Source of the DNA: Paenibacillus soyae
GTDB lineage: Bacteria > Bacillota > Bacilli > Paenibacillales > Paenibacillaceae
Reading direction: 5' to 3'
Assembly (NCBI RefSeq): GCF_024623455.1
Contig: NZ_JANIPJ010000008.1
Location: forward strand, 124,001 to 188,000
Length of the DNA: 64,000 nucleotides
Below, one piece after another: positions 35,599 through 45,511 of the stretch. The position numbers and the translations under genes were made by a program. Every line of letters begins with the position of its first letter. The stretch's first letter is position 1. Under the pieces are notes generated by a model that saw nothing but the letters and a program-made list of their open reading frames with translations, was not told where the DNA came from and searched no databases.

Positions 35599-36963
35599 AT
35601 GCCGATTGGCTTTTCGCTTACGTTGGTTGTGTTACTTGTCGGCTTGAACGGATTTTTTGTGGCGGCGCAGCATGCTCTTACTATGGCAAGGATCCATCGG
35701 CTCGAGCAGCTGGCCAAATCCGGCGGGACCAAAGCGAGGCGGGCAAAAATCATATTGGACCGGCTGAATCTGTATATGACCCTTTGCCAGCTCGGAGTAA
35801 CCGCCGCATCCATTGGTCTCGGATGGATCGGGGCGGCCGCGGCTTCGCGTCAGCTTGCGCCTTGGATGGCTTCAACATGGTCGTTAACCGCTCCCATCCC
35901 CGGTCTGATCGCTTTCCTCCTCTCCTTTTCCAGTATCGTTATCCTTCATCTCTTCTTAGGCGAGCTCGTGCCAAGATCGGTCGCCAGGCGCAGGGCCGAG
36001 AGGACCGCGATCGCGGCCGCCAAACCCCTTCATCTGCTCTATCTGCTCTGTCTGCCGGTCGTGTGGCTCGTCGACCTGATCGCGTCGCGTTTGCTCTCCA
36101 TGCTCGGAATCGTGCCCGTAACTGCCAATGAAGCTGCGCATACGGAAGAGGATTTGCGGGATATGCTCAAAGAAAGCCACAGAAGCGGCCATATCGACCA
36201 GACGGAGCTGACGCTCGTGGACAATATTTTCGAATTCGCCGAGACGACGGCCAAGGAGATCATGATTCCTCGCACCGAGATGATCTGCTTGCATTCCGGA
36301 CTGTCTCTTCAGGCGAACAAAACGATCGCGATCGAATATATGCGAACCAGGTATCCCGTATGCGAGACGGACAAAGACAATATCATCGGCTTCGTCCATA
36401 TTAAGGACCTCCTTAAAGCCTCGGCCAGAACGGCGGAAAGCATCGTGGAATTAACCCGGCCGGTCACATCGGTTCCGGATTCGATCCCAATCAGCGCCTT
36501 GCTCAAGCTGATGCAGAAGAAAAAAACGCAGATCGCGATATTGATAGACGAATACGGGGGCACCTCCGGCTTGGTCACGCTGGAGGATATTATGGAAGAG
36601 ATCGTCGGCGACATTAAGGACGAATTCGACCCCGATATCGCTTCGATATTGAAAAACGAAGACGGAACCTTCAGCGTCAGCGGCCTGATGCTGATCGAAG
36701 AGGTGAATGGCTTCTTCGGCACCGCGATCGACACGGACGATTACGATACGATCGGGGGGTGGATCTACTCCCGCATCGAATTTCCCCCGGCCAAAGGACA
36801 ATCCGTATATTACGATGGCAAATACGAGTTTCATATCGAGGAGATGCAGCATCTTCGCATTACGAGGATCCGGATCGTTCCGAAGTCCGAGCATGGATCG
36901 GCCGGGGAACGGGCGGGCGAACACAGCAAAGGGCTCGACGGGAGACGCACCATCTCCGATTGA
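35599..36963 (+). CDS. CNNM/CorC-family transporter-like protein (hemolysin family) with CBS domains
   Basis: A 454-aa membrane protein: DUF21/CNNM transmembrane domain (about 1-180, four hydrophobic segments), paired CBS domains (about 200-330; IMIPRTEM, IIGFVHIKDLL, IAILIDEYGGTSGLVTLEDIMEEIVGDI) and a C-terminal CorC_HlyC domain (about 345-430; VSGLMLIEEVNGFF, GGWIYSRI). I start at ATG 35599 behind GGGGGA; the open frame extends upstream to 35521 without a matching ribosome site. Members are linked to Mg or Co efflux and Mg homeostasis; the hemolysin name is historical. Direction of transport is not readable here. Confidence 0.88.
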   Translation: MPIGFSLTLVVLLVGLNGFFVAAQHALTMARIHRLEQLAKSGGTKARRAKIILDRLNLYMTLCQLGVTAASIGLGWIGAAAASRQLAPWMASTWSLTAPIPGLIAFLLSFSSIVILHLFLGELVPRSVARRRAERTAIAAAKPLHLLYLLCLPVVWLVDLIASRLLSMLGIVPVTANEAAHTEEDLRDMLKESHRSGHIDQTELTLVDNIFEFAETTAKEIMIPRTEMICLHSGLSLQANKTIAIEYMRTRYPVCETDKDNIIGFVHIKDLLKASARTAESIVELTRPVTSVPDSIPISALLKLMQKKKTQIAILIDEYGGTSGLVTLEDIMEEIVGDIKDEFDPDIASILKNEDGTFSVSGLMLIEEVNGFFGTAIDTDDYDTIGGWIYSRIEFPPAKGQSVYYDGKYEFHIEEMQHLRITRIRIVPKSEHGSAGERAGEHSKGLDGRRTISD

Positions 36964-36976
36964 GCCCTTAGAGGTT

Positions 36977-37141
36977 GTTCAAAAAGTCCACTTTGATCAC
37001 GATGTATACCTGGAAGCTTACTCGACATCGAATATTGAATTCAGCCGAAACCTCCGATGCTCACGTAGTCAACACTACGCTCCGCTTCTCACTTTCTAGC
37101 TTTATCCAATCTTCTCGGTGCTGAAAGCGGACTTTTTGAAC
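36977..37141. repeat. MITE-like dispersed repeat, copy 1
   Basis: A 165-bp copy bounded by perfect 13-bp inverted repeats GTTCAAAAAGTCC (36977-36989) and its complement (37129-37141). It lies between the CNNM gene and mnmA. Internal hairpin CGTAGT/ACTACG. A further isolated end, GTTCAAAAAAC, starts about 15 bases later near 37157, suggesting a nested or eroded second copy. Confidence 0.8.
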
Positions 37142-37174
37142 TTGCAACTTATGAGGTTGTTCAAAAAACTACCG

Positions 37175-38344
<1,170 letters not shown>

Positions 38345-38459
38345 TCATACGCGCAAAAGTTTTTCATGAAGATGCCAAGCTTTTTGCACACGTTCCGCGG
38401 CGTATATGTTAACATAGAAGGATGATGGGAATACAGTGATTTATAAGTGAGGTGCCCTT

Positions 38460-38879
38460 TTGAAAATTTCAACGAAAGGCCGTTACGGCCTTACTATTAT
38501 GATGGAACTAGCGGCGAAGTACGGAGAAGGTCCGATTTCATTGAAGAGCATCGCGGAGAGGAACCAGCTCTCCGAGCATTATTTGGAGCAGCTGGTCGCG
38601 CCGCTTCGCAACGCCGGACTCGTGAAGAGCATCCGTGGCGCATACGGCGGATACATATTATCCAAGGAACCGGCGGAAATTACTTCCGGAGATATCATCC
38701 GTATTCTGGAGGGCCCGATCTCGCCTGTCGATTTCACGGAGGAAGACGATCCCGCGAAGCGCAATCTATGGCTGCGCATCCGCGACAGCATAGCCGAGGT
38801 GCTCGACTCCACGACGCTCGAGAATCTCATCACGTACAAAGAGGAAGAGACGAAAGACAGCTACATGTTCTACATTTAA
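38460..38879 (+). CDS. cymR: Rrf2-family regulator CymR
   Basis: A 139-aa Rrf2 protein, repressor of cysteine and sulfur metabolism genes in Bacillus, where it works with CysK. The N-terminal winged helix is clear (MKISTKGRYGLTIMMELA; ISLKSIAERNQLSEHYLEQL; GAYGGYIL). The iron-sulfur cysteines of IscR are absent, which supports CymR. It starts at TTG/ATG near 38460 after GAGGTG. In Bacillus it is followed at once by the cysteine desulfurase gene; here a 203-bp MITE-like repeat separates them. Confidence 0.9.
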   Translation: MKISTKGRYGLTIMMELAAKYGEGPISLKSIAERNQLSEHYLEQLVAPLRNAGLVKSIRGAYGGYILSKEPAEITSGDIIRILEGPISPVDFTEEDDPAKRNLWLRIRDSIAEVLDSTTLENLITYKEEETKDSYMFYI

Positions 38880-38884
38880 AGGTA

Positions 38885-39087
38885 GTTCAAAAAGTCCAAT
38901 CTTGATCACGAAGTATCTCTTGGAGCCTATCCATCATCGAATCTTGAATTCAGCCGGAACTTCCGGTGCTCACGTAGCTTCCAGCTACGCGGATGCTTTC
39001 GAAGTCGTTTTCTTCGAAAACGTGGACCGCTCCTCATTTCCTAGCTTTATTCAACCTTCTCGGTGCTGAAGATCGGACTTTTTGAAC
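38885..39087. repeat. MITE-like dispersed repeat, copy 2 (longest)
   Basis: A 203-bp copy with the same perfect 13-bp ends as copy 1 (38885-38897 and 39075-39087). It begins six bases after the cymR stop and ends just before the desulfurase gene. Compared with the other copies it has about 33 extra bases containing a hairpin (38998-39005 with 39013-39020), plus internal stem CGTAGCT/AGCTACG. Confidence 0.85.
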
Positions 39088-39114
39088 TTGAATTTATGAT
39101 GAGAGTTGATGGTT

Positions 39115-40272
39115 ATGATGAAACACTATTTCGACCATGCCGCGACAACCCCCATGCATCCAGAGGTCATCCAGACGATGGTGGAGCTCATGCAAGGGCC
39201 GGGCGGCAACGGCTCCAGCGTTCACGCGTATGGCCGCGCCGCCAAAGGGCAGCTCAGCCGTGCGCGTGATCTTATTTCGGCGGCGGTCGGCTGCAAGCCC
39301 GGCGAGCTTCTGTTCACCTCGGGCGGGACGGAGAGCGACAACGCCGCGATTATAGGAGCCGCCAGAGAACAGCGCAAGAAAGGGAAAAACCATATCATTA
39401 CGACCGCGGCCGAGCATCATGCCGTTCTGCATACCTGCGAATGGCTAGCCGAGCAAGAGGGGTTCTCGCTCACCGTCCTGCCGGTCGACGGGCTCGGACG
39501 CGTCCGCCCGGAGCAAGTGCAAGAGGCGATGAGACCCGAGACCGCGGTCGTCAGCATCATGCACGGCAACAACGAAGTCGGAACGATTCAGCCGATCGAA
39601 GCGATCGGCGAAATCGTACAGTCGAACGGAGCCGTGTTCCATGTCGACGCAGTGCAGACGCTGGGACATCTCGAATACCGGCTTTCGGAGCTTCCCGTTC
39701 ATATGATGAGCTTCTCCGCCCACAAAATAAACGGGCCGCAAGGCGTAGGGGCGCTGTACATCGCGTCCGGGACGCCGTTCGAGCCGCTTCTGCACGGCGG
39801 ATCCCAGGAGCGCAAGCGCAGGGCGGGCACGGAGAACGTGGCCGGCATCGCCGGTTTCGCGAGAGCTGTTGACATTTGTGTGAACGAACGAAAAAAAAGG
39901 CAACCTTTTTTGGACAAGCTTCGTACTAGATGGATAGAGCTGCTGCAAGAAGGAATTTCCGGCGGAAACGTCATCGTTAACGGTGATTCCCGCAGCACCT
40001 TGCCTCATATCGCGAACATCAGCTTCCCCGGACTCCACACGGAGACGCTGCTGATGAAGCTTGATATCGCAGGAATCGCGGCGGCGAGCGGATCCGCTTG
40101 CACGTCCGGTTCCCTTGAGAAGTCCCACGTGCTTAGCGCGATGGGACTGTCGGAGGATCGGCTGGATTCAGCCGTAAGATTTAGCTTTGGATTGGGGAAT
40201 ACTTTGGAAGAGCTTGAGAGCGCGGCTCCCATCGTCGCCGATATTGTGAATCGGCTTCGGAGCCAAGGTTAG
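39115..40272 (+). CDS. Cysteine desulfurase (IscS/NifS class, YrvO-like)
   Basis: A PLP enzyme that converts cysteine to alanine and passes persulfide sulfur to acceptors such as MnmA. The PLP lysine is Lys204 in SFSAHKINGPQG, the catalytic cysteine is Cys329 in GSACTSGSLEKSHVL, and HHAVLH and GNNEVGTIQP are family landmarks. The loop around the cysteine is that of the IscS/NifS group. Three nearby start codons (39109, 39115, 39118) are possible; GAGAG at 39101 favours 39115. Its neighbours cymR and mnmA match the Bacillus yrvO setting, where it supplies sulfur for tRNA thiolation. Confidence 0.92.
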   Translation: MMKHYFDHAATTPMHPEVIQTMVELMQGPGGNGSSVHAYGRAAKGQLSRARDLISAAVGCKPGELLFTSGGTESDNAAIIGAAREQRKKGKNHIITTAAEHHAVLHTCEWLAEQEGFSLTVLPVDGLGRVRPEQVQEAMRPETAVVSIMHGNNEVGTIQPIEAIGEIVQSNGAVFHVDAVQTLGHLEYRLSELPVHMMSFSAHKINGPQGVGALYIASGTPFEPLLHGGSQERKRRAGTENVAGIAGFARAVDICVNERKKRQPFLDKLRTRWIELLQEGISGGNVIVNGDSRSTLPHIANISFPGLHTETLLMKLDIAGIAAASGSACTSGSLEKSHVLSAMGLSEDRLDSAVRFSFGLGNTLEELESAAPIVADIVNRLRSQG

Positions 40273-40287
40273 GAGGCTACTTCCAAA

Positions 40288-40824
40288 GTGGTGAAACTGC
40301 AGCAGCTTATTGGTCTGCCCATCATCGTCATTCATACCGGCAAGCGGATCGGAACGGTGAAGGACGCCTGGTTCGACGAGCATTGGAGGCTGAAGGGCTT
40401 GATCGTCGAATTCGCCAAATGGTTCGCGTCGAAAGCGAGAATTATCGCCTGGAGCGACGTGCTTAGCTGCGGCGAAGACGCGGTCATGATCTCGGGGGAG
40501 GACGCCGTTATCCCGATGAAACGGAGCCAAGTAAGGCGCGCGTTTTACACCGGAATCGTGAAACTTAAGGATATTCCGGTCGTTACGGTGCATGGCGAGC
40601 AGTTAGGTTTGTTGTCGGATGTTTATTTTTACCCATTACAGGGTACACAAATAGTAGGCTATGAGCTTACTGACGGATTTATATCGGATCTGATGGAAGG
40701 GCGTAAATGGCTGAAGGCGCCGAGTGATCCGGAAATGGTATTGCTCGGGGAAGACGCGATTATCGTTCCTGCTGTCAGTGAAGCGGAATTGGAGCCTGTC
40801 GCTGCTTCCAATTTCAGAGGATAG
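40288..40824 (+). CDS. PRC-barrel domain protein, YrrD-like
   Basis: A 178-aa protein with two PRC-barrel-like halves (about 5-75 with GKRIGTVKDAWFDEHWRLKGLIV, and about 90-165 with GEQLGLLSDVYFYPLQGTQIVGYEL). The start is GTG 40288, 11 bases after AGGAGG. PRC barrels occur in RimM and photosynthetic and sporulation-associated proteins; the exact function of YrrD is not known. It follows the desulfurase by 15 bases, so cotranscription is likely. Confidence 0.82.
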   Translation: MVKLQQLIGLPIIVIHTGKRIGTVKDAWFDEHWRLKGLIVEFAKWFASKARIIAWSDVLSCGEDAVMISGEDAVIPMKRSQVRRAFYTGIVKLKDIPVVTVHGEQLGLLSDVYFYPLQGTQIVGYELTDGFISDLMEGRKWLKAPSDPEMVLLGEDAIIVPAVSEAELEPVAASNFRG

Positions 40825-40829
40825 GGAGA

Positions 40830-41045
40830 ATGGATGATATGAGTATGATGAGATGTCCGAATTGCAATTCGAAAGATATCGGGAAGATCGGTTCCCACCA
40901 ATTTTATTGCTGGGGCTGCTTTATTGAGCTGACGGTGAACGGGGATAAGATGTCGGTCTACCAAGTGGAAGAAGACGGCACGCTGAGCTCGCTCGACGAT
41001 TTGTTTTTCGAGGACGAAATTCCTACGCAGGTGCATTTGAATTGA
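40830..41045 (+). CDS. Small zinc-ribbon protein of unknown function
   Basis: A 71-aa protein with one zinc-ribbon-like pair of motifs, CPNCNSKDIGKIGSHQFYCWGC: the first Cys pair at residues 9 and 12, the second at 27 and 30. An acidic tail follows. The ATG at 40830 lies five bases after GGGAGA and six after the stop of the PRC-barrel gene, forming an operon with it. Possibly a nucleic-acid or protein-binding accessory; I cannot assign a role. Confidence 0.75.
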   Translation: MDDMSMMRCPNCNSKDIGKIGSHQFYCWGCFIELTVNGDKMSVYQVEEDGTLSSLDDLFFEDEIPTQVHLN

Positions 41046-41082
41046 CGACGCTAACTTTGCGGATATAAGGATCAAGAAGAAA

Positions 41083-41106
41083 GACGGCCGGGCGGCCGTC
41101 TTTTTT
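41083..41106 (+). terminator. Terminator after the zinc-ribbon gene
   Basis: GACGGCC (41083-41089) pairs with GGCCGTC (41094-41100), followed by six T. Confidence 0.85.
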
Positions 41107-41126
41107 GCGTGCGTTCATACCTGCGT

Positions 41127-42560
41127 TTAGAACTGGAAGTATATAAAGCTGCTGCTCTCTCCTTTGAAGAGATAGGCCAGCAGGACGGTCGCGATGATGG
41201 TGTAGACGGCGCCGCGAACAACGAACGGTACCCGAATCCGCCAAGCCTGAATGAATTTGCCGAATCGGGACACGATGAATGATTCCGCCAGATGCAAGCC
41301 GTACAGCGCGACAACGACGAGCAGAAGCTTTTTGGTTTCTTCCGTGAGCTGGATATGATGGATGGCCGCCATTTGCTTCAGCATATACATTGCTTCCTGC
41401 ATGCCGTCTGCGCGGAAGAATACCCATCCTACGACCGTGAGGTGGAAGAAGACGATAACCGCCCCGATCTTATACACGCGGGTTGCGGTCCACGCTTCGA
41501 CCTTGCGGCCCTTAAGCAGTCTGCGGTACAATCGATGACCCGCCGACAATACCCCGTGATAAACGCCCCATAGGATAAACGTCCATGCGGCTCCATGCCA
41601 CAGGCCGGAAATCGCCATCGCGGCAATGAGATTGCAGTAGATGCGCCAGTTGGCTACTCGGGATCCGCCCAACGGAATAAAGATATAGTCGCGGATCCAT
41701 TGGGAGAGGGTAATATGCCATCTTCTCCAGAACTCGTTCGGATTCGCGCTCAAATACGGCGTCTTGAAGTTCAGATCCAGCTTGAGGCCGAGCAGAAAAC
41801 CGATGCCGACGGCCATCTCGCTATAGGCCGAGAAATCAAAATAAATCTGGAAAGCGAAGAGATAGGCGGCCGTCCAGGCTTCTCCCCCGGTCAACGTGCC
41901 GGCCCGGCCGAAATATTCGTTGACGTAAGGCGCGATAAACTCGACGATGACCAGCTTCTTTGTTAGCCCGAGCAGGAGGAACGCAATTCCGAGCTTAAAC
42001 CGCCTGTCAATGAAGGAGACGTTCTCGATCCGTCGAAGCTGCGGCAGAAAATCGTTGCCGCGGAGAATCGGCCCCGCCGCCGAATGCGCGAACAGCGAGA
42101 TGAACACCCAGAACTCTAGCAGAGAACGGCTCGGCTCGAGCTTCTTGCGGTATACGTCCACCAAGTAGGCGATGAGCTGGAAGGAATAGAAGGAGATGCC
42201 GATCGGCAGCAAGATCATTCTGTCGTCCAGGAAGGTGCCGGCAAAATCGAATTCGATCCCAAGCGCCCGTTCGATATTTTCGATTAAAAAGATCGTATAT
42301 TTGAAAAAAAACAAATTGCCGAGCACGACGGCAAGTCCGCCCGCCAAAGCAAGCTTGCCTCTCGAGCCGCCAAGTCCTTTGGATATCGCGTACACGATCG
42401 CCACGATACCGGCAAACAGAAGGAAATAGCCGACGCCCGCATAAGCGTAGAACGCCGCGTTCGCAACGGCAAGCACGTACATCCGCAGCCTCGGAAAAGC
42501 GTAGTAGAGCGCCACGACCGCCGCCAAAAAAATAAAAAACGTTACGGAATTAAAAAGCAT
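41127..42560 (-). CDS. MBOAT-family membrane O-acyltransferase (AlgI/DltB-like)
   Basis: A 477-aa polytopic membrane protein of the MBOAT family, which moves acyl groups from the cytoplasm to extracellular polymers. The catalytic His region is seen in ISGLWHGAAWTFILWGVYHG (about residues 313-332), and the substrate tunnel segment FKTPYLSANPNEFWRRWHITLSQW is typical of AlgI. It starts three bases after the stop of the SGNH gene, so the two work as a pair. Such pairs O-acetylate exopolysaccharide or wall polymers; which polymer is not shown by the sequence. Confidence 0.9.
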   Translation of the reverse strand: MLFNSVTFFIFLAAVVALYYAFPRLRMYVLAVANAAFYAYAGVGYFLLFAGIVAIVYAISKGLGGSRGKLALAGGLAVVLGNLFFFKYTIFLIENIERALGIEFDFAGTFLDDRMILLPIGISFYSFQLIAYLVDVYRKKLEPSRSLLEFWVFISLFAHSAAGPILRGNDFLPQLRRIENVSFIDRRFKLGIAFLLLGLTKKLVIVEFIAPYVNEYFGRAGTLTGGEAWTAAYLFAFQIYFDFSAYSEMAVGIGFLLGLKLDLNFKTPYLSANPNEFWRRWHITLSQWIRDYIFIPLGGSRVANWRIYCNLIAAMAISGLWHGAAWTFILWGVYHGVLSAGHRLYRRLLKGRKVEAWTATRVYKIGAVIVFFHLTVVGWVFFRADGMQEAMYMLKQMAAIHHIQLTEETKKLLLVVVALYGLHLAESFIVSRFGKFIQAWRIRVPFVVRGAVYTIIATVLLAYLFKGESSSFIYFQF

Positions 42561-42563
42561 CGA

Positions 42564-43646
42564 TTAGTTCACCTCGCCGTTCCATGCCTGCCATAACAGC
42601 TGCGCAAGCTTCTGGTTGCCTTCCTTTGTTAAATGGACATGATCCGTGAACATGTCGGACGGGATAGACTCTTGCAGATTCAAATAGATGGCCTCGGTCT
42701 CGGCGAAATAGCTTTCGAGCTTCCGCAGGTTGTCTTGGTAGCCCGGATTGGCGATTTCCTTTTTGGACAGCTCGCCGTTCGCGCTGTTGATAAAGACCAG
42801 AGTTTTTTTGCCTTCCTGATGCTCCATGATCCGGTTCATAAAGAACACGCCCCAGTTTTCTTCCGACATGACGAAAGGCTTCGGGTTGAAGAAGTTCAAA
42901 TACTGAGGATCCTGCAGCTTCTTTTCGGTATATTTTTTTTCAAACCACGGTCTCGGATCGCCTAGAAGATCGGTACCGTCTTTCTGCTCTTCGTAATGGC
43001 TGACGATCGCATCCTTATATCGGTACAAGGGAAGGAGGCTTAGCGCCTGGTGCAAATATTTGGTCTCGGCATACTCCCATCCCGTCCGGTATTCGTACCC
43101 GTTATGGACGAGCTGCGAGCGGGCCTTGCCGAAGGCTTCGGAATCGAGCTCACGTAAATAATCGCCCAGCCAGAACACGGCCCGGGGGCCGTTCACCCTC
43201 TCTACGAAAGCCGAATAAGAGAGGCCGATTACGAGATTGTCCGTTCGAATGCCCTTGCGATCGAGCATCAGAAGCAAGGTATAGATGTCGCCGGGCTGCA
43301 TGGATGGTGCCGATAGATTGAACACGACCTGCTCTCCGGATAATTCGTTTATATATTTGCCTAGCGAATGGTCGGATTTTTCGTTGGTGCCCCACGCGAC
43401 GGAATTGCCGACGAGAATGATATAATCCTGCAAATTCTCCTTCTCGATCGTATTCGAGATTTCATCGATGACGACCTCGATCGACTGCTGGTTATCCAGG
43501 AACATATTGTAATTAAGCCTGAAGTGGTATACGGTGTCCAGCTTCACATATAGGCTGATTCCTATCTGGAGCGCGATGAATAATACAGCAGTCCAGATTG
43601 CCGTACGTATGAATGCCAATCTTCTCTTCTTGCGAAGGCCGCTCAT
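42564..43646 (-). CDS. Membrane-anchored SGNH-type acyltransferase partner (DltD/AlgJ-like)
   Basis: A 360-aa protein with one N-terminal membrane helix (about residues 13-33) and an extracellular SGNH-hydrolase-like domain. GNSVAWG (about 99-105) is the GxS-type nucleophile block and DHVHLTKEGNQKLA near the C-terminus holds the catalytic Asp/His pair. The ATG at 43646 follows AGGGG. It is directly upstream of the MBOAT gene and would complete acyl transfer outside the membrane. Confidence 0.82.
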   Translation of the reverse strand: MSGLRKKRRLAFIRTAIWTAVLFIALQIGISLYVKLDTVYHFRLNYNMFLDNQQSIEVVIDEISNTIEKENLQDYIILVGNSVAWGTNEKSDHSLGKYINELSGEQVVFNLSAPSMQPGDIYTLLLMLDRKGIRTDNLVIGLSYSAFVERVNGPRAVFWLGDYLRELDSEAFGKARSQLVHNGYEYRTGWEYAETKYLHQALSLLPLYRYKDAIVSHYEEQKDGTDLLGDPRPWFEKKYTEKKLQDPQYLNFFNPKPFVMSEENWGVFFMNRIMEHQEGKKTLVFINSANGELSKKEIANPGYQDNLRKLESYFAETEAIYLNLQESIPSDMFTDHVHLTKEGNQKLAQLLWQAWNGEVN

Positions 43647-43869
43647 GTTGATTTCCCCTTATCCTATCAATCTGCTGCTTCTACAAAATTCTCCATAATT
43701 TCACATGCCATAGTATAGCAGGATGCGATTATCAAAATCTACTACATTTGGGAACGAGCGTGCCGCTATATTTAAAGATTTCGTATTCGTTCGGCCGGAA
43801 GGATGTTTGGCAAAGGTTGTACATATACTAGAACAGTCGATATACCGCGTTATTGAGTGAGGCTTTGCT

Positions 43870-44955
43870 GTGGGGGTGAAAAGAGTGGAACGGTTCACGG
43901 GCAACCGATTTTTTGTTTGGCTTATTTATTTGATACTCGGTCTAATCGCCGTCTACTTTCTGATGCTGCTTAAACCGTTGATCGTAACGATTTACGATTT
44001 TTTGAAGGCCGTTCTCGGGCCGTTCATTATTGCCATGATCATATCCTACGTGCTAAATCCGATCGTAACCTTGCTTCACGAGCGGAAGGTGCCTCGGACG
44101 GTGGCGGTGCTGCTCATCTACGCGGTGTTCTGCGCGGCATTGACCGTCCTGCTCGTGAATATCATCCCGATGTTCGTCGAACAGGTACAGGAATTCAATC
44201 GGCATATTCCGGAGTTGTCCATGCGCGCGCAAAACTTGGTGACGGATATCAACAACACTTCTTTTCTGCCGGACAGCTTCCGGGACGGCGTGGACAAAGC
44301 GCTCATCGGCATGGAGAAGAGGGTGTCGGAGGCGCTCTTCGACTTCGTCAACAATATCGGTAACGTCTTGAACGCGGTGTTTGTTGCGTTCATCATCCCG
44401 TTTCTTGCTTTCTATATTCTGAAGGATTTCGACGTGTTCGAGAGGACGGTCATCACGTACGTGCCGAAATCCCACCGGAAGAACACGGTCCGTCTGATGA
44501 AGGATATCGATCATGCGCTTGGAAGCTATATTCGCGGCCAGTTTCTCGTCTGTCTCATCGTCGGAATTTTGGCGTATTGCGGCTATCTGCTGATCGGCAT
44601 GCCTTACGCGCTGCTGCTTGCGGGAATCGTGGCCATCACGAACGTCATTCCGTATATGGGGCCTTTCTTTGGCGCCGCTCCGGCACTGCTTATGGCCTCG
44701 ACCGTGTCGCTGAAAATGATGGTGATGGTGGCTATCGTCAATACCGCCTGCCAAATCCTCGAAGGCAACGTCATCTCGCCGCAGGTCGTAGGCCGGACGC
44801 TGCATATGCATCCGCTGCTCATCATCTTCGCGCTGCTCGTGGGAGGAGAAATCGCCGGCATCATCGGCATGATTCTGGCGGTGCCGATATTCGCGGCCTG
44901 CAAGGTCATTATTCAGCACATGTTCGCTTATTACGTCAGAAGGAAGATCATTTGA
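43870..44955 (+). CDS. AI-2E family (UPF0118) membrane protein, YrrI-like
   Basis: A 361-aa polytopic protein of the AI-2E/PerM family, with about seven to eight hydrophobic segments and family landmarks FIIAMIISYVLNPIV (about 54-68), FIIPFLAFYILKDFD and GNVISPQVVGRTLHMHPLLIIFALLVGG. Members have been linked to signal export or to Na/H and Li/H antiport. The start is GTG 43870, or GTG 43885 after GGGGGTG. Its place before alaS matches yrrI in Bacillus. Confidence 0.87.
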   Translation: MGVKRVERFTGNRFFVWLIYLILGLIAVYFLMLLKPLIVTIYDFLKAVLGPFIIAMIISYVLNPIVTLLHERKVPRTVAVLLIYAVFCAALTVLLVNIIPMFVEQVQEFNRHIPELSMRAQNLVTDINNTSFLPDSFRDGVDKALIGMEKRVSEALFDFVNNIGNVLNAVFVAFIIPFLAFYILKDFDVFERTVITYVPKSHRKNTVRLMKDIDHALGSYIRGQFLVCLIVGILAYCGYLLIGMPYALLLAGIVAITNVIPYMGPFFGAAPALLMASTVSLKMMVMVAIVNTACQILEGNVISPQVVGRTLHMHPLLIIFALLVGGEIAGIIGMILAVPIFAACKVIIQHMFAYYVRRKII

Positions 44956-44997
44956 CAGCTTCTGGAGCGATGGATATAATTTGAACTATATGTTTAA

Positions 44998-45167
44998 GTT
45001 CAAGATCAAAAATTCAATTTTCAGCACCGAGAAGATCGGATGAAGCTAGGAAATGAGGAGCGGAGCGTAGTGGAGCTACGTGAGCACCGGAAGTTCCGGC
45101 TGAATTCGATATTCGATGTTGAGTAGCTCCCTGAAACGCTTCGTGATCAAAATTGGATTTTTTGAAC
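44998..45167. repeat. MITE-like dispersed repeat, copy 3 (inverted)
   Basis: About 170 bp in the opposite orientation to copies 1 and 2. The right end is clear (GGATTTTTTGAAC, 45155-45167); the left end is interrupted by a GATC-containing 4-bp change. The internal hairpin is CGTAG/CTACG. It sits just before the alaS T-box leader. Confidence 0.75.
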
Positions 45168-45184
45168 TACCTCTAATATGTGCA

Positions 45185-45450
45185 AAAGCGATGACGAATT
45201 GAAGTAAGCCAGTGCCCGCCATCCAGAGAGAACGCTCCTTCGCAAGCCGAGCAAGCATTCGGCGCGGGAAGGCTGTGAGAGCGTTTATGCGAAGATTGGC
45301 CGAAAGCTCTTTTCGGAGCGTGAACGAACTTCACCGGCTGGACCCGTTATCGTCCTCGAAGGAGATTGCCCGCGCGAAGCGCGAGCGATAACCAGGGTGG
45401 TACCGCGAAAATCGTTTCGTCCCTGTCATTGACAGGGGCTTTTTTAATTT
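45185..45450 (+). ncRNA. T-box riboswitch leader of alaS
   Basis: A tRNA-sensing leader. The hallmark antiterminator sequence AGGGTGGTACCGCG is at 45394-45407, and is followed by a terminator hairpin (45421-45427 with 45431-45437) and a run of six T. AGTAA, GAGAG and GTGAGAG elements upstream fit stem I. By the downstream gene it should sense uncharged tRNA-Ala; a GCG triplet in the stem I region is a candidate specifier, not proven. Uncharged tRNA would stabilise the antiterminator and let alaS be made. The start of the leader is approximate. Confidence 0.92.
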
Positions 45451-45511
45451 CTAAGAGTTTTTTTTGAACCCTATCGGTCATTAGGCCCATAATTCAGGAG
45501 GTATAGCGAAG

